Positions 45,527 to 54,531 of a stretch of DNA of 64,000 bases are shown here, one piece after another. Below the pieces are notes generated by a model. That model was not told the DNA's origin and made no database searches. It saw only the letters and a list, made by a program, of their open reading frames with translations. A program made the position numbers and the translations under genes. How positions within the stretch are numbered: the stretch's first letter is position 1; each line of letters starts with the position of its first letter. This DNA is from Alphaproteobacteria bacterium (GTDB lineage: Bacteria > Pseudomonadota > Alphaproteobacteria > Sphingomonadales > Sphingomonadaceae): the NCBI GenBank assembly GCA_030426245.1, contig JAUHYZ010000004.1:1-64000 (forward strand). The letters run 5' to 3'.

Positions 45527-47061
45527 CGCATGAGGCCGCCGATAATATTGCGCACGAAAGCGCTGACACCCGTGCGCACGGGGTCGGCGCGCGATTTCCT
45601 GCCCATTGCCGCAGCAACCGCGATGGAAACCGCCGATCCCGCTGCAGCCCGGGCCGCACTCTTGCCCGCTTTTCCGAAATCGATACCCCAAAGATGCGTC
45701 GACTTGCGTTCGCGCTTGCGAACTTCCTCTTCGCCCTTTTCCTCGACCTCCTTTGCGGTTTCCGCCGCATCGATGGCCTTCTGCGCCAGCACTTCCTCCG
45801 CGCTTTCGCGGTCGATCAGCTCGTCATATTTCCCGTCATAGGGGCTGATCGAGCCGATGATTGCGCGTTCCTTCTTGGTGACGACGCCCAGGCGCGAACG
45901 CGGCGGCTTGATCAGGGTGCGCTGAACGATGGACGGCGCGCCGTCTTCCAGCAGCGTGGAAACCAGCGCCTCGCCCACCCGCAATTCAGTGATCGCGGTC
46001 TCGACATCCAGTTCGGGATTGATGCGGAAGGTTTCCGCCGCGGCCTTGATCGCCCGCTGATCGCGCGGAGTAAAGGCGCGCAAGGCATGCTGCACCCGGT
46101 TGCCCAGCTGCCCGGCCACTTCTTCCGGCACGTCGATCGGGTTCTGCGTGACGAAGAACACGCCCACGCCCTTGGACCGGATCAGGCGCACGACCTGCTC
46201 GATCTTGTCTTCCAGCGCCTTGGGCGCATCGTCAAACAGCAGATGCGCCTCGTCGAAGAAGAACACCAGCCTGGGCTTCTCCGGATCGCCGACTTCGGGC
46301 AGCGATTCGAACAGTTCGGCCAGCAGCCACAGTAGGAAGGTGGCGTAAAGCTTGGGGCTGCGCATCAGCCGGTCCGCCGCCAGCACGTTGATATAGCCGC
46401 GGCCCTGTTCGTCCACGCTCAGGAAATCGTCGATCTCCAGGGCAGGTTCACCGAAGAACTGCCCGCCGCCCTGGCTGTCCAGCGTCAATAACTGGCGCTG
46501 GATCGCGCCGACGCTTGCCCGCGTGACATTGCCGTATTTGGCACTGAGTTCGGAGGCGTTTTCAGCGGTGTAGGCCAGCATCGCCTGCAGATCTTCCAGA
46601 TCCAGCAGCAGCAGGCCCTGTTCGTCGGCATAGCGGAAGACGATGTTCAGCACGCCTTCCTGCGTCGGGTTCAGGTCCAGCAGGCGCGAAAGCAGCAGCG
46701 GGCCCATTTCGCTCACCGTCGTGCGGATCGGGTGCCCCTGTTCCCCATACAGGTCCCAGAAGATCGCCGGATTGTCGGAATAGGCATAATCGGACATGCC
46801 CAATTCCGCCGCCCGCTCTTCCAGCTTGTCGGCATGTTTGAAGCTGGGCGATCCGGCCATCGAAATGCCCGAAAGATCGCCCTTCACATCGGCCACGAAC
46901 ACCGGCACGCCATTGGCCGAAAAACTTTCGGCCAGCCCCTGCAGCGTCACCGTCTTGCCTGTGCCTGTTGCACCTGCAATCAGTCCGTGACGGTTCGCCC
47001 GTCCCAGATTCAGGACCTGCCGCTCCCCATTGCTGCCCAGACCCAGGAAAATATCGCTCAT
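45523..47061 (-). CDS. HerA/FtsK-like ATPase, DUF853 family
   Basis: Encodes 512 residues. Walker A is [16 protein letters not shown] near residue 30, Walker B lies in [14 protein letters not shown], and a late [16 protein letters not shown] matches the DUF853 helicase HerA-like family. Residues ~420-480 are a charged, coiled-coil-like segment and the last ~45 residues are Ala-rich. Its biological role is unknown. No NurA nuclease or Sir2 partner is nearby, so a defence assignment (HerA-NurA/Sir2 type) is not supported. The start is ATG 47061 (MSDIFLGLG); the ten extra N-terminal residues in the track are doubtful. Confidence 0.9.
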   Translation of the reverse strand: MSDIFLGLGSNGERQVLNLGRANRHGLIAGATGTGKTVTLQGLAESFSANGVPVFVADVKGDLSGISMAGSPSFKHADKLEERAAELGMSDYAYSDNPAIFWDLYGEQGHPIRTTVSEMGPLLLSRLLDLNPTQEGVLNIVFRYADEQGLLLLDLEDLQAMLAYTAENASELSAKYGNVTRASVGAIQRQLLTLDSQGGGQFFGEPALEIDDFLSVDEQGRGYINVLAADRLMRSPKLYATFLLWLLAELFESLPEVGDPEKPRLVFFFDEAHLLFDDAPKALEDKIEQVVRLIRSKGVGVFFVTQNPIDVPEEVAGQLGNRVQHALRAFTPRDQRAIKAAAETFRINPELDVETAITELRVGEALVSTLLEDGAPSIVQRTLIKPPRSRLGVVTKKERAIIGSISPYDGKYDELIDRESAEEVLAQKAIDAAETAKEVEEKGEEEVRKRERKSTHLWGIDFGKAGKSAARAAAGSAVSIAVAAAMGRKSRADPVRTGVSAFVRNIIGGLMR

Positions 47062-47162
47062 GACCCGCTTCGCTCCAACACTGCCCGCCAAACGATGTGG
47101 CGGAAGGATGCATAGACGGTCAAGCGCTCGACTCCACCGCCAAAGACACTAAGGCAGGGGCA

Positions 47163-48998
47163 ATGGGGACCCGGCAACCTTTCGTCCTGCTAGACGACGC
47201 GCGCATAGAGGGCGCAAGCGACGCGCAATTGTTCGAGAACCCGCGCGAAATCTTCGTTGCGCGCAGGCCCGAAGAGGTTTCGGACGTGCTTGAAGCGGCG
47301 GACCGGGCGCGGCGCGAATCCGGCGCCACACTGGCCGGCTATCTCGCTTACGAAGCCGGGCTGGCACTGGAAGAGCGCCTGGCGCCGCTGGCAAGCCGGC
47401 AAACCGGGGCCAACGGCCCGCTGGTGTGGTTCGGCCTGTTCGACAAGGTCCGGCGCATCCCTTCCGCCGAAGTGCCGCGCTGGCTGGAAGAGCATGCCCA
47501 GCCGGGCGGCGCGCTATCCATCGGGCCGATGCAGCCGCAGCTTTCGACCGGCGCCTATATCGAGGCTTTCGACCGCCTGCAGGAAGCCATCAGGTCAGGC
47601 GACATTTATCAGGCGAATCTGACCATGCAGATGTCCGGCGCGGCGCGCGGCGATCCGCTGGCGCTTTACGGCGCGATCCGGCCCGCCGCCAATGCCGGCT
47701 ATGGCGGAGTGATCTTCGACGGTTCGCACTGGCTGCTGAGCTTCAGCCCGGAACTGTTCTTCAGCCTCCGGGGCCGGGAAGCCAAGTGCAAGCCGATGAA
47801 GGGCACGCGCCCGCGCGGGCGCAACCAGGGGGAAGACGCCGCGCTGGCGGAAGAACTGGCGGCTTCGGTGAAGGACAAGGCCGAAAACCTGATGATCGTG
47901 GATCTGATGCGCAACGATCTGAGCCGCGTGGCCCGCGCCGGCAGCGTACGGGTGGAGCAGCCCTTCCATGTCGAAACCTATCCCACGGTGCACACGATGG
48001 TTTCCACCGTGCGCGCCCAATTGCAGGACGGGCTGGGCGCGATGGATATGCTGCGCGCGCTGTTCCCTTGCGGATCGATCACCGGTGCCCCGAAGATCCG
48101 CGCGATGGAACTGATCGACGAGGTCGAACGCGATGCGCGCGGCCCCTATTGCGGCGCTCTGGGCCGAATCGGCCCGCCCCATGAAAACGGGGACGGCGAT
48201 GCCGCCTTCAATGTCGCGATCCGCACCATCCGCCTGACCCCGGGCGAGCATGGCCGCCATTCCGCCGGTCTGGGCGTCGGCGGGGCGATCGTGGCCGACA
48301 GCACCGGCATGTCCGAATGGCGCGAATGCCTGATCAAGGCGGGCTTCGTGCGGTTGGCGGCGGGCGGTTTCGACCTGATCGAGACGATGGGCTTCGACCC
48401 CGAAGAGGGCATCGCCCATCTGGAACTGCATCTGGAACGGATGAAGGCCAGCGCGGCGGAACTGGGTTTTGCCTTCGATCGGCATGCCGCGCGCAACGCG
48501 ATCCAGGCCCTGTGTTTCGAGCTGGACAAGCCCGCCAAGCTGCGCCTGCTGCTGGCCCGCAGCGGCGCCACCACGCTGGAAACCAGGCCGATGCCGCCTG
48601 CGCCGAATGGCCCGCTGCGCTGCGCGCTGGTGCCGATGCCGACTGTCACCGGCGACTGGCGGCTGCGGCACAAATCGACCGACCGGGCCTTTTACGAAAT
48701 GGCGCTGGACCTGGCGAAGGAAGCGGGCGCCGGCGAAGCGCTGCTGCTGCGTGACGATGGACTGGTGACCGAAGGCAGCTTCACCAACATCTTCGTGGAG
48801 AAAGGCGGCAAGCTGATCACGCCGCCGCTGGAGCTGGGCCTGCTGCCCGGCATATTGCGGCGCTATCTGATCGAGGAAGGCAAGGCCGAAGAGGGCGAAG
48901 TGCGCGTGGCCGATCTGGCCGGCGGCTTCTATCTCGGCAATGCGACGCGCGGGCTGATGCAGGCCCAATTGATCGAACCGGAAGCAGACCCGCAATGA
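47163..48998 (+). CDS. pabBC: Aminodeoxychorismate synthase component I / lyase fusion (PabBC)
   Basis: Makes p-aminobenzoate for folate. The N-terminal ~400 residues are PabB: IRSGDIYQANLTM, the catalytic region with SITGAPKIRAMELIDE and GLGVGGAIVADS. The C-terminal ~210 residues are the PLP-dependent 4-amino-4-deoxychorismate lyase PabC, with LLLRDDGLVTEGSFTNIF and NATRGLM. The fusion gives two consecutive enzymes in one chain of 611 residues. The glutamine amidotransferase PabA is not part of it and not in the window. The start is ATG 47163; the track start at 47097 lies in the leader. The stop overlaps the next ATG (ATGA). Confidence 0.94.
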   Translation: MGTRQPFVLLDDARIEGASDAQLFENPREIFVARRPEEVSDVLEAADRARRESGATLAGYLAYEAGLALEERLAPLASRQTGANGPLVWFGLFDKVRRIPSAEVPRWLEEHAQPGGALSIGPMQPQLSTGAYIEAFDRLQEAIRSGDIYQANLTMQMSGAARGDPLALYGAIRPAANAGYGGVIFDGSHWLLSFSPELFFSLRGREAKCKPMKGTRPRGRNQGEDAALAEELAASVKDKAENLMIVDLMRNDLSRVARAGSVRVEQPFHVETYPTVHTMVSTVRAQLQDGLGAMDMLRALFPCGSITGAPKIRAMELIDEVERDARGPYCGALGRIGPPHENGDGDAAFNVAIRTIRLTPGEHGRHSAGLGVGGAIVADSTGMSEWRECLIKAGFVRLAAGGFDLIETMGFDPEEGIAHLELHLERMKASAAELGFAFDRHAARNAIQALCFELDKPAKLRLLLARSGATTLETRPMPPAPNGPLRCALVPMPTVTGDWRLRHKSTDRAFYEMALDLAKEAGAGEALLLRDDGLVTEGSFTNIFVEKGGKLITPPLELGLLPGILRRYLIEEGKAEEGEVRVADLAGGFYLGNATRGLMQAQLIEPEADPQ

Positions 48999-50170
48999 GC
49001 ACGCCCCAGATTTCCGAAGCGCTGGCCCGGATCGAGGTTTCGCGCACCAATGCGATGACCGACCGCGCGACCGAGCTGCGCGAACAGGGCAAGGACATCA
49101 TTTCGCTTTCGGTGGGCGAGCCCGATTTTGCGACGCCTGCCCATGTGATCGAAGCGGCCAAGGCCGCGCTGGATGCAGGGCAGACGAAATACACCCCCGT
49201 GACCGGGACGATGCGGCTGAAAGAGGCCGCCGCACTCCATTTCCGCCGCGATCTGGGGATCGAAACGGCACCGCAGAACGTGATCGTCAGTGCGGGCGGC
49301 AAGCAATCGATCTTCCATGCCATGCTGGCCACGGTCAGCGCGGGAGAGGAAGTGATCGTGCCTGCGCCCTGGTGGGTCAGCTATCCGCAGATCGTCCGTT
49401 TCGCAGGCGGCAAGGTGGTTCCGCTGGTCACCCGTGCGAAGGACAATTTCCGCTTCACGCCTGCCGATCTGGAGGCACTGATCGGGCCGTCCACCCAGTG
49501 GCTGATGCTCAACAGTCCGGGCAATCCCACCGGCGCGGTCTATCCCGAGGAGATGCTGCTGGGCATCGGCGACGTGCTGCGCGCCCATCCGCGCGTGATG
49601 GTCCTCTCCGACGATATCTACGCGCCGCTCAATTATACCGGGCAGCCGCATGCCACACTGGCCAATCTCTGTCCCGATCTGGCGGACCGGATCTGCACCG
49701 TCTCCGGCGTATCGAAAAGCCACGCCATGACCGGCTTTCGCATCGGTGTTGCCACCGGGCCCGACTGGCTGATTTCTGCGATGGGAAGGCTGCAATCGCA
49801 CAATTCGGGCAATCCGGCATCGATCAGCCAGGCGGCGGCCGCCGCCGCTTTCGAAGGGCCGCAGGAGTTCTTGCGCGACTGGAACGAACGCTTCCGCGCG
49901 CGCCGGGATCTGGTGGTGAATGCGATCAATGCGATCCCCGGCCTCTCCACGCCGGTGCCCGACGGCGCCTTCTATTGCTTCGTCGATGCCGCTCCGTGGA
50001 TGGAGCGCTTCGGCGACGATGAGGGGCTGGCCATGCATCTGCTCGATCACGGTGTGGCGGTGGTCGCGGCTTCGGCCTTTGGCGGCAAGGACGGCTTCCG
50101 CATCAGCTTCGCCACCGACGAGGCCGTGCTGGAAGAGGCGATGCAGCGGATCGCCAGGGCATTGGCATGA
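48995..50170 (+). CDS. Pyridoxal-phosphate aminotransferase (aspartate aminotransferase-like, class I)
   Basis: A fold-type I PLP enzyme of 391 residues, subgroup I-gamma like bacterial AspC/AatA and prephenate aminotransferases. Visible: SLSVGEPDF at the start, AGGKQSIFHAM, MLNSPGNPTGAVY, the PLP lysine in VSGVSKSHAMTGFRIG and the carboxylate-binding arginine in DGFRISFAT. Aspartate or glutamate is the likely amino donor; the exact partner cannot be fixed by sequence. Second gene of a four-gene chain (pabBC, this gene, pseudouridine synthase, arfB). Confidence 0.93.
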   Translation: MSTPQISEALARIEVSRTNAMTDRATELREQGKDIISLSVGEPDFATPAHVIEAAKAALDAGQTKYTPVTGTMRLKEAAALHFRRDLGIETAPQNVIVSAGGKQSIFHAMLATVSAGEEVIVPAPWWVSYPQIVRFAGGKVVPLVTRAKDNFRFTPADLEALIGPSTQWLMLNSPGNPTGAVYPEEMLLGIGDVLRAHPRVMVLSDDIYAPLNYTGQPHATLANLCPDLADRICTVSGVSKSHAMTGFRIGVATGPDWLISAMGRLQSHNSGNPASISQAAAAAAFEGPQEFLRDWNERFRARRDLVVNAINAIPGLSTPVPDGAFYCFVDAAPWMERFGDDEGLAMHLLDHGVAVVAASAFGGKDGFRISFATDEAVLEEAMQRIARALA

Positions 50171-50862
50171 GCCGCGCGCCTGCGATCCTGCGTCACGATC
50201 TGACCGCGCATATCCTCTATGAGGATGGCGAGGCGCTGGTGGTGGACAAGCCCGGCGGCCTCCCGCTCGACAGGCCGCGTGCCGGCGGGGAAGCGCTCAG
50301 CGACCATCTCGATTCGCTGCGGCTCGGCTTCCGGCGCCAGCCGTTGCCGGTCCACCGGCTGGACCAGGATACCTCCGGCTGCCTGCTTCTGGCGCGCAAT
50401 CCCAAGGCGCTGAAACGCTTCTCGCGCGCCTTCGAAGAACGCCAGGTGGAAAAGAGCTATCTCGGCCTGATCGCGGGCGAGATCGCGCAAGAGAGTGGCA
50501 CGATCGAGCTGTCCCTCAAAAAGATCAGCAGCCGGGAAGAAGGCTGGCGGATGATTCCCGCCCGGCAAGGCAAGCCGGCCATCACGCATTGGCAGCGCCT
50601 GGACGTGAAAGACGGGCTGACGCTGGTGAAGTTCATGCCGGTGACGGGGCGCACCCACCAGATCCGCGTGCATGCGGCGGAAGGGCTGGGCGCGGCGCTG
50701 CTGGGCGATCCCATCTATGGCGAGCGCGACGGGCGCGCACCGCGCACCATGCTGCATGCCTCCGCCCTTGTCATGCTGCGCGATGGCAAGCCGCCGATTG
50801 CCGCCACGTCCCAACTGCCCGGCGATTTCGAGGCTTTGGGATTCGGCACCGGCTATGATTGA
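50167..50862 (+). CDS. RluA-family RNA pseudouridine synthase
   Basis: Isomerises uridine to pseudouridine in ribosomal RNA or tRNA. Length is 231 residues with the catalytic aspartate in HRLDQDTSGCLLLARN, opening VVDKPGGLPL, and the C-terminal PVTGRTHQIRVHAA. There is no S4 domain. The target site cannot be predicted. The start is ATG 50167, overlapping the aminotransferase stop. The arfB gene begins 8 bp after its end. Confidence 0.93.
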   Translation: MSRAPAILRHDLTAHILYEDGEALVVDKPGGLPLDRPRAGGEALSDHLDSLRLGFRRQPLPVHRLDQDTSGCLLLARNPKALKRFSRAFEERQVEKSYLGLIAGEIAQESGTIELSLKKISSREEGWRMIPARQGKPAITHWQRLDVKDGLTLVKFMPVTGRTHQIRVHAAEGLGAALLGDPIYGERDGRAPRTMLHASALVMLRDGKPPIAATSQLPGDFEALGFGTGYD

Positions 50863-50870
50863 ATGGCGCC

Positions 50871-51281
50871 ATGGCTGAAGACGAACTGATTGCGCGCGCG
50901 CAGGCACTGGCGGAGGAAAGCTTCATCGCCGCCTCCGGCCCGGGCGGACAGAACGTCAACAAGGTGGCGACCGCCGTTCAATTGCGGCTGAACATCTATC
51001 AGCTCCGCCTTGCACCTCCGGTGTTCCACCGGCTGAAAGCGCTTGCGGGCAGCCGCATGAATGCCAAGGGCGAGATCGTGCTGACGGCGCGCAATTACCG
51101 CACGCAGGAGGCGAATCGCGAAGACGCCCGGGCGCGCCTGGCCGACATGCTCGCGCAGGCGCAGGAAGAGCCGAAAAAGCGCGCCAAGACCCGGATCAAC
51201 CGGGTCGGCAAGGTAAAGCGGCTGCAATCGAAGAAAAAACGCGGCGCCGTGAAGGCCAATCGCGGCAAGGTGGACTGGTAG
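50871..51281 (+). CDS. arfB: Ribosome-rescue peptidyl-tRNA hydrolase ArfB
   Basis: Releases nascent peptides from stalled non-stop ribosomes. Length is 136 residues from ATG 50871 (MAEDELIARA). The class I release-factor GGQ motif is visible in SGPGGQNVNKVATAVQLR near residue 25, and the C-terminal tail is strongly basic (KKRAKTRINRVGKVKRLQSKKKRG), which inserts into the empty mRNA channel. The TTG start at 50859 in the track is not needed. It is the last gene of the pabBC chain. Confidence 0.93.
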   Translation: MAEDELIARAQALAEESFIAASGPGGQNVNKVATAVQLRLNIYQLRLAPPVFHRLKALAGSRMNAKGEIVLTARNYRTQEANREDARARLADMLAQAQEEPKKRAKTRINRVGKVKRLQSKKKRGAVKANRGKVDW

Positions 51282-51371
51282 CCGCCTCACCGAAGCTTGA
51301 CTTTTCGGCGTAGCTCGCGCAATGGCCGCGCCCTGAAAGGGCGGCGTGCGCAACGCCGCCTTGCTGTTTCG

Positions 51372-51406
51372 GGCCCGGAAGACACTGTTCGAACCGGGCC
51401 GTTTTC
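51372..51406 (+). terminator. Terminator-like hairpin with U-run before rpmG
   Basis: GGCCCGG (51372-51378) pairs with CCGGGCC (51394-51400), followed by GTTTTC. Upstream lies a second perfect stem, GGCGGCGT-N5-ACGCCGCC (51340-51360). The pair ends 20 bp before the rpmG start. It may simply end the pabBC-arfB transcript, or act as an attenuator in the rpmG leader. Confidence 0.5.
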
Positions 51407-51424
51407 AAAATTTAGGACACCGTC

Positions 51425-51592
51425 ATGGCGAAGCCTGCAACAGTTAAGATCAAGCTGGTCTCCACCGCTGACACCGGCTTCTTCTATGTCACGAAGAAGA
51501 ACCCGCGGAACATCACGGAGAAGATGAGCTTCCGCAAATACGATCCCGTCGCGCGCAAGCACGTCGAGTTCAAGGAAGCGAAGATCAAGTAA
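51425..51592 (+). CDS. rpmG: Ribosomal protein L33 (bL33)
   Basis: A 50S subunit protein of 55 residues, too short for the ORF track. The sequence [20 protein letters not shown] with YVTKKNPRN and [18 protein letters not shown] is unmistakable. There are no CxxC motifs, so it is the zinc-free form. The ATG has TTAGGAC about 10 bases upstream. It stands alone between arfB and lolA, with two hairpins in its upstream region. Confidence 0.97.
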   Translation: MAKPATVKIKLVSTADTGFFYVTKKNPRNITEKMSFRKYDPVARKHVEFKEAKIK

Positions 51593-51656
51593 GCTGAACA
51601 CCGGGATCTTCTGGGGTTCACCGCGAGTTCAATGCTTCGTGACTAAGGGACGAGGC

Positions 51657-52325
51657 ATGAACCTGAAAAAACTGACACGTACATCGTTGACGCGCCCGCT
51701 TCTGGCGGGCCTGCTGGCCGTGGCTTTGCCTGCGGCCGCCATAACGCCTGCACTGCCTGCAGCGGCCGCCCAGAACGGTGCCGATCTGGACCAGGCAGTG
51801 AAAGCGCTGCGCGCAATCTCCACGATGAAGGCCGATTTCGTCCAGACGGACCGCAACGGCCAGCGCATCGGCGGCGAGCTGACCATGAAAATGCCGGGCA
51901 AGCTGCGCTTCGAATACGAAGATGCCGTCAATATGCTGATCGTGGCGGATGGCCGCGCCCTGACGCTGATCGATTACGATGTCCGCCAGGTTCAGCGCTG
52001 GCCGATCAAGAATTCCCCGCTGGGCGCATTGCTCGATCCCAATCGCGATCTGGCCCAGTTCGGCAAGCCGCAGGCGACTGCCAATCCCGATGTGATAAGC
52101 ATCGAAGTGCGCGATCCGGACAAGCCCGAATACGGGATGATCACCCTGATTTTTCTGAAACGGCCCTCAGCGCCCGGGGGGCTGGAACTGGTCAGCTGGG
52201 TGGCGCTCGATTCGCAGAATCAGCGCACCACCGTGCGGCTTTCGAATCACCGATACGGGATTTCCGTGAAGGACAGCACGTTCAGGTTCCGCGATCCGCG
52301 AATCACCACTCGTCGTCCCGGCTAA
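51657..52325 (+). CDS. lolA: Outer membrane lipoprotein carrier protein LolA family
   Basis: A periplasmic chaperone that carries lipoproteins from LolCDE to the outer membrane. Length is 222 residues with a long signal peptide ending near AAAAQ (residue ~37). The mature part shows LRAISTMKADFVQTDRNGQRIGG and LRFEYEDAVNMLIVADGRAL, typical of the LolA fold. The start is ATG 51657 with GACGAGG upstream. Monocistronic; a predicted small RNA follows. Confidence 0.9.
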   Translation: MNLKKLTRTSLTRPLLAGLLAVALPAAAITPALPAAAAQNGADLDQAVKALRAISTMKADFVQTDRNGQRIGGELTMKMPGKLRFEYEDAVNMLIVADGRALTLIDYDVRQVQRWPIKNSPLGALLDPNRDLAQFGKPQATANPDVISIEVRDPDKPEYGMITLIFLKRPSAPGGLELVSWVALDSQNQRTTVRLSNHRYGISVKDSTFRFRDPRITTRRPG

Positions 52326-52402
52326 ACGGCCCGACATGAAGCTGCACCCTGCTTGCGATGAAACGCTGGCGCCCGTTCATGAGGCAGTAATCCGGGCGCC
52401 TG

Positions 52403-52408
52403 TATAAG
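52403..52408 (+). promoter_or_regulatory. -10 element (TATAAG) of the predicted small RNA
   Basis: TATAAG lies 7 bp before the first base of the RNA stem at 52415, exactly where transcription should start. The -35 region (TGAGGC at 17 bp) is poor, so the promoter would need help or be weak. Confidence 0.35.
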
Positions 52409-52414
52409 ATACGG

Positions 52415-52540
52415 ACAAAGCGGCTCGAAGGCGGGTTTCCCCCCTGTTGCCCCAGCCTTATCAAACAGGCCGCTTTGTACAGCGTGACGAACGCTAAGAA
52501 ATGAAGCCCCCGTCCCCAATGCCCCCGGGACGGGGGTTTT
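52415..52540 (+). ncRNA. Predicted structured small RNA between lolA and xth
   Basis: No ORF is present. Structures in order: an outer stem ACAAAGCGGC (52415-52424) with GCCGCTTTGT (52469-52478); within it CCTGTT (52443-52448) with AACAGG (52464-52469, sharing one base with the outer arm); a perfect 5-bp hairpin AGCGT-GACGA-ACGCT (52481-52495); and a terminator at 52507-52540. The C-rich single-stranded part TTTCCCCCC could pair with Shine-Dalgarno sequences, as in anti-SD small RNAs of alphaproteobacteria. The length (~125 nt) suits an sRNA. I do not recognise the Rfam family. Confidence 0.55.
52507..52540 (+). terminator. Strong intrinsic terminator
   Basis: CCCCCGTCCC and GGGACGGGGG form a perfect 10-bp GC stem around a 10-base loop, followed by TTTT. 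It ends the predicted small RNA (or the lolA transcript), before xth. Confidence 0.85.
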
Positions 52541-52657
52541 ACTTTTGCATGCGATATCGGGCGATCTTGCCGAGGTGGCATACGGGAACGGCCGCTTCGC
52601 CGGTGCCGCGCGAGGGAGCGGCTTGCCGCTCCCGGCCAACGCACCTAAAGCCCCCCC

Positions 52658-53464
52658 ATGGTCAAGATCGCCACATGGAACATCAATTCGGTTCGCCTGC
52701 GCATGCCGATCGTCGAACGCTATCTGAAGGAAGAGGCACCGGACATTCTGTGCCTGCAGGAAATCAAGACGATCGAGGAAAGCTTTCCGCACAAGGCCTT
52801 CGATGCGCTGGGCTATACCTATCGCGCGATCCACGGCCAGAAAGGCTATCACGGGGTCGCGACGGTCAGCCGGATTCCCCTGCGCGAATTTTCCCGGTAT
52901 GACTGGCAGGACAATGGCGAAGCGCGCCATGTGGGCGTGGAGCTGATCGGCCCGGAAGCCGGCGCCCTGGAAGGCATGCTCCTGGAAAACGTCTACGTTC
53001 CCGCCGGCGGCGACATTCCCGACCGCGAAGCGAATGCGAAGTTCGGGCAGAAGCTGGATTTCCTGGAACGCATGGCGCGCTGGGCGGATGCCGTCGACCG
53101 GCCGACCATGATCGTCGGCGATTTCAATATCGCCCCGCTCGAATCCGACGTCTGGAGCCACAAGCAGCTGCTCAAGGTGGTCAGCCACACCCCGATCGAA
53201 GTGGAGGCGCTGCAGCGTTTCAAGGACGCGCATGGCTGGGTCGATATCGGGCGCGAGCATATCAAGGCGCCGGAGCGCTATTACAGCTGGTGGAGTTATC
53301 GCAACAAGGACCGCCACGCTTCCGATCGCGGGCGGCGGCTCGATCACATGTGGGCCTCCCCGGAACTCGCCAGGCTTGCGACCGGACACCGCATTCTGGA
53401 AGAGGCCCGCGACTGGGACAAGCCGAGCGACCATGTGCCGCTGATAACGGAGTTCGCGCGCTGA
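52658..53464 (+). CDS. xth: Exodeoxyribonuclease III
   Basis: An AP endonuclease and 3'-5' exonuclease in base excision repair. Length is 268 residues. Visible motifs: KIATWNINSVRLR at the start, LCLQEIKT (metal-ligand Glu), YHGVATVSR, VGDFNIAPLESDVW (catalytic Asp and Asn), and the terminal SDHVPLITEF (catalytic His). The start is ATG 52658. The stop appears to overlap a CTG start of the next gene ribA (CTGA). Confidence 0.96.
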   Translation: MVKIATWNINSVRLRMPIVERYLKEEAPDILCLQEIKTIEESFPHKAFDALGYTYRAIHGQKGYHGVATVSRIPLREFSRYDWQDNGEARHVGVELIGPEAGALEGMLLENVYVPAGGDIPDREANAKFGQKLDFLERMARWADAVDRPTMIVGDFNIAPLESDVWSHKQLLKVVSHTPIEVEALQRFKDAHGWVDIGREHIKAPERYYSWWSYRNKDRHASDRGRRLDHMWASPELARLATGHRILEEARDWDKPSDHVPLITEFAR

Positions 53465-54531
53465 CAGCGCCGGGTCCCTCGCCCTCCAGACGCGCCGCGC
53501 AGGCGATCGATGCCCTGCGCCACGGCTGGCCGCTCGCCATGGAAGGTGGCCCTGTCCTGCTTCCCGCCGAAACCGCGATTGCAGGCAAGGCGCGGTCCCG
53601 CCTGATGCTGATCTCTGCCGCGCGCGCCGCCACGCTGAAACTGGCCAACCAGCTCGCCGCGGCAGAGCCCAATGCGCCGGTGCTGATCCGCGGAGCAGAG
53701 GAATTCGAACTCGCCTCCGCCCGCGTGCTGGCCGATCCGGCGCTCGACCTCTCCGCTCCGCTCAAGGGGCCTTTCAAGGCGGAAGCGCTCGATTGGAAGG
53801 AAACGGCCATCGCCGCGCTGGATATGGCGCGGCTTGCCGGGATCCTGCCGGCATTCATGGTCGATCCTGCACAAGCGGGTGAGCCGCAACCGGCCGCTCC
53901 GGGCGATATCGCGGCCCTGGGCGACACTTCCAGCATCGCCATTGCCACGCGGGCGCGCCTGCCCGTTGCCGCGGCGGAGGATGCCGAGATCGTCGCCTTT
54001 CGCAGCGCGGACGACACGCGGGAACATGTCGCCCTGATCATCGGCGAGCAGGATACCGCCCGCCCGCCGCTCGTGCGGCTGCACTCCGAATGCCTGACCG
54101 GCGACATCTTGGGCAGCCTCAAATGCGATTGCGGGCCGCAGCTCGACGCAGCACTTCACGCCATGGCGCAGGAAGCCGGCCAGGGCGGATGGGGCGTGCT
54201 GCTTTATCTGCGGCAGGAAGGGCGCGGCATCGGCCTGGTCAACAAGCTGAGGGCCTATCGCCTGCAGGATCTGGGCTTCGACACGCTGGAAGCCAACCGC
54301 CGGCTCGGCCTGCCCGAAGAAGCGCGCGACTTTCCCGTTGCGGCGCGGATGCTCGATCTGCTGGGCGTTCCGGCCATCCGATTGATGACGAACAATCCGG
54401 CCAAGGTGGATGCCTTGACCGCCGCGGGCGTCCGGATCGCCGAGCGCGTTCCCCATCAGCTTCCGGCCAATCCGCACAATGTCCGCTATCTGGCCACCAA
54501 GCGCGACAGCGCCGGGCATCTGCTGAAATGA
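53461..54531 (+). CDS. ribA: GTP cyclohydrolase II with long N-terminal extension
   Basis: Opens the imidazole ring of GTP, the first step of riboflavin synthesis. The C-terminal ~200 residues are complete: the zinc-binding SECLTGDILGSLKCDCGPQL, LRQEGRGIGLVNKLRAY and the late TNNPAKVDAL. The N-terminal ~150 residues (RRAAQAIDALRHGWP...) resemble a decayed DHBP-synthase (RibB) domain: the acidic catalytic EDREN-like motif is absent. The frame starts after the xth stop; the only in-frame candidate near it is CTG at 53461 (CTGA overlap), giving LTAPGPSPSRR; the first ATG is 53539 and would remove 26 residues. Confidence 0.9.
   Translation: MTAPGPSPSRRAAQAIDALRHGWPLAMEGGPVLLPAETAIAGKARSRLMLISAARAATLKLANQLAAAEPNAPVLIRGAEEFELASARVLADPALDLSAPLKGPFKAEALDWKETAIAALDMARLAGILPAFMVDPAQAGEPQPAAPGDIAALGDTSSIAIATRARLPVAAAEDAEIVAFRSADDTREHVALIIGEQDTARPPLVRLHSECLTGDILGSLKCDCGPQLDAALHAMAQEAGQGGWGVLLYLRQEGRGIGLVNKLRAYRLQDLGFDTLEANRRLGLPEEARDFPVAARMLDLLGVPAIRLMTNNPAKVDALTAAGVRIAERVPHQLPANPHNVRYLATKRDSAGHLLK

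Noticed and set aside
45523-47061. HerA-NurA or HerA-Sir2 defence system
   Set aside because: The ATPase is DUF853-like but has no NurA, Sir2 or other effector gene next to it; neighbours are a two-component system and pabBC.
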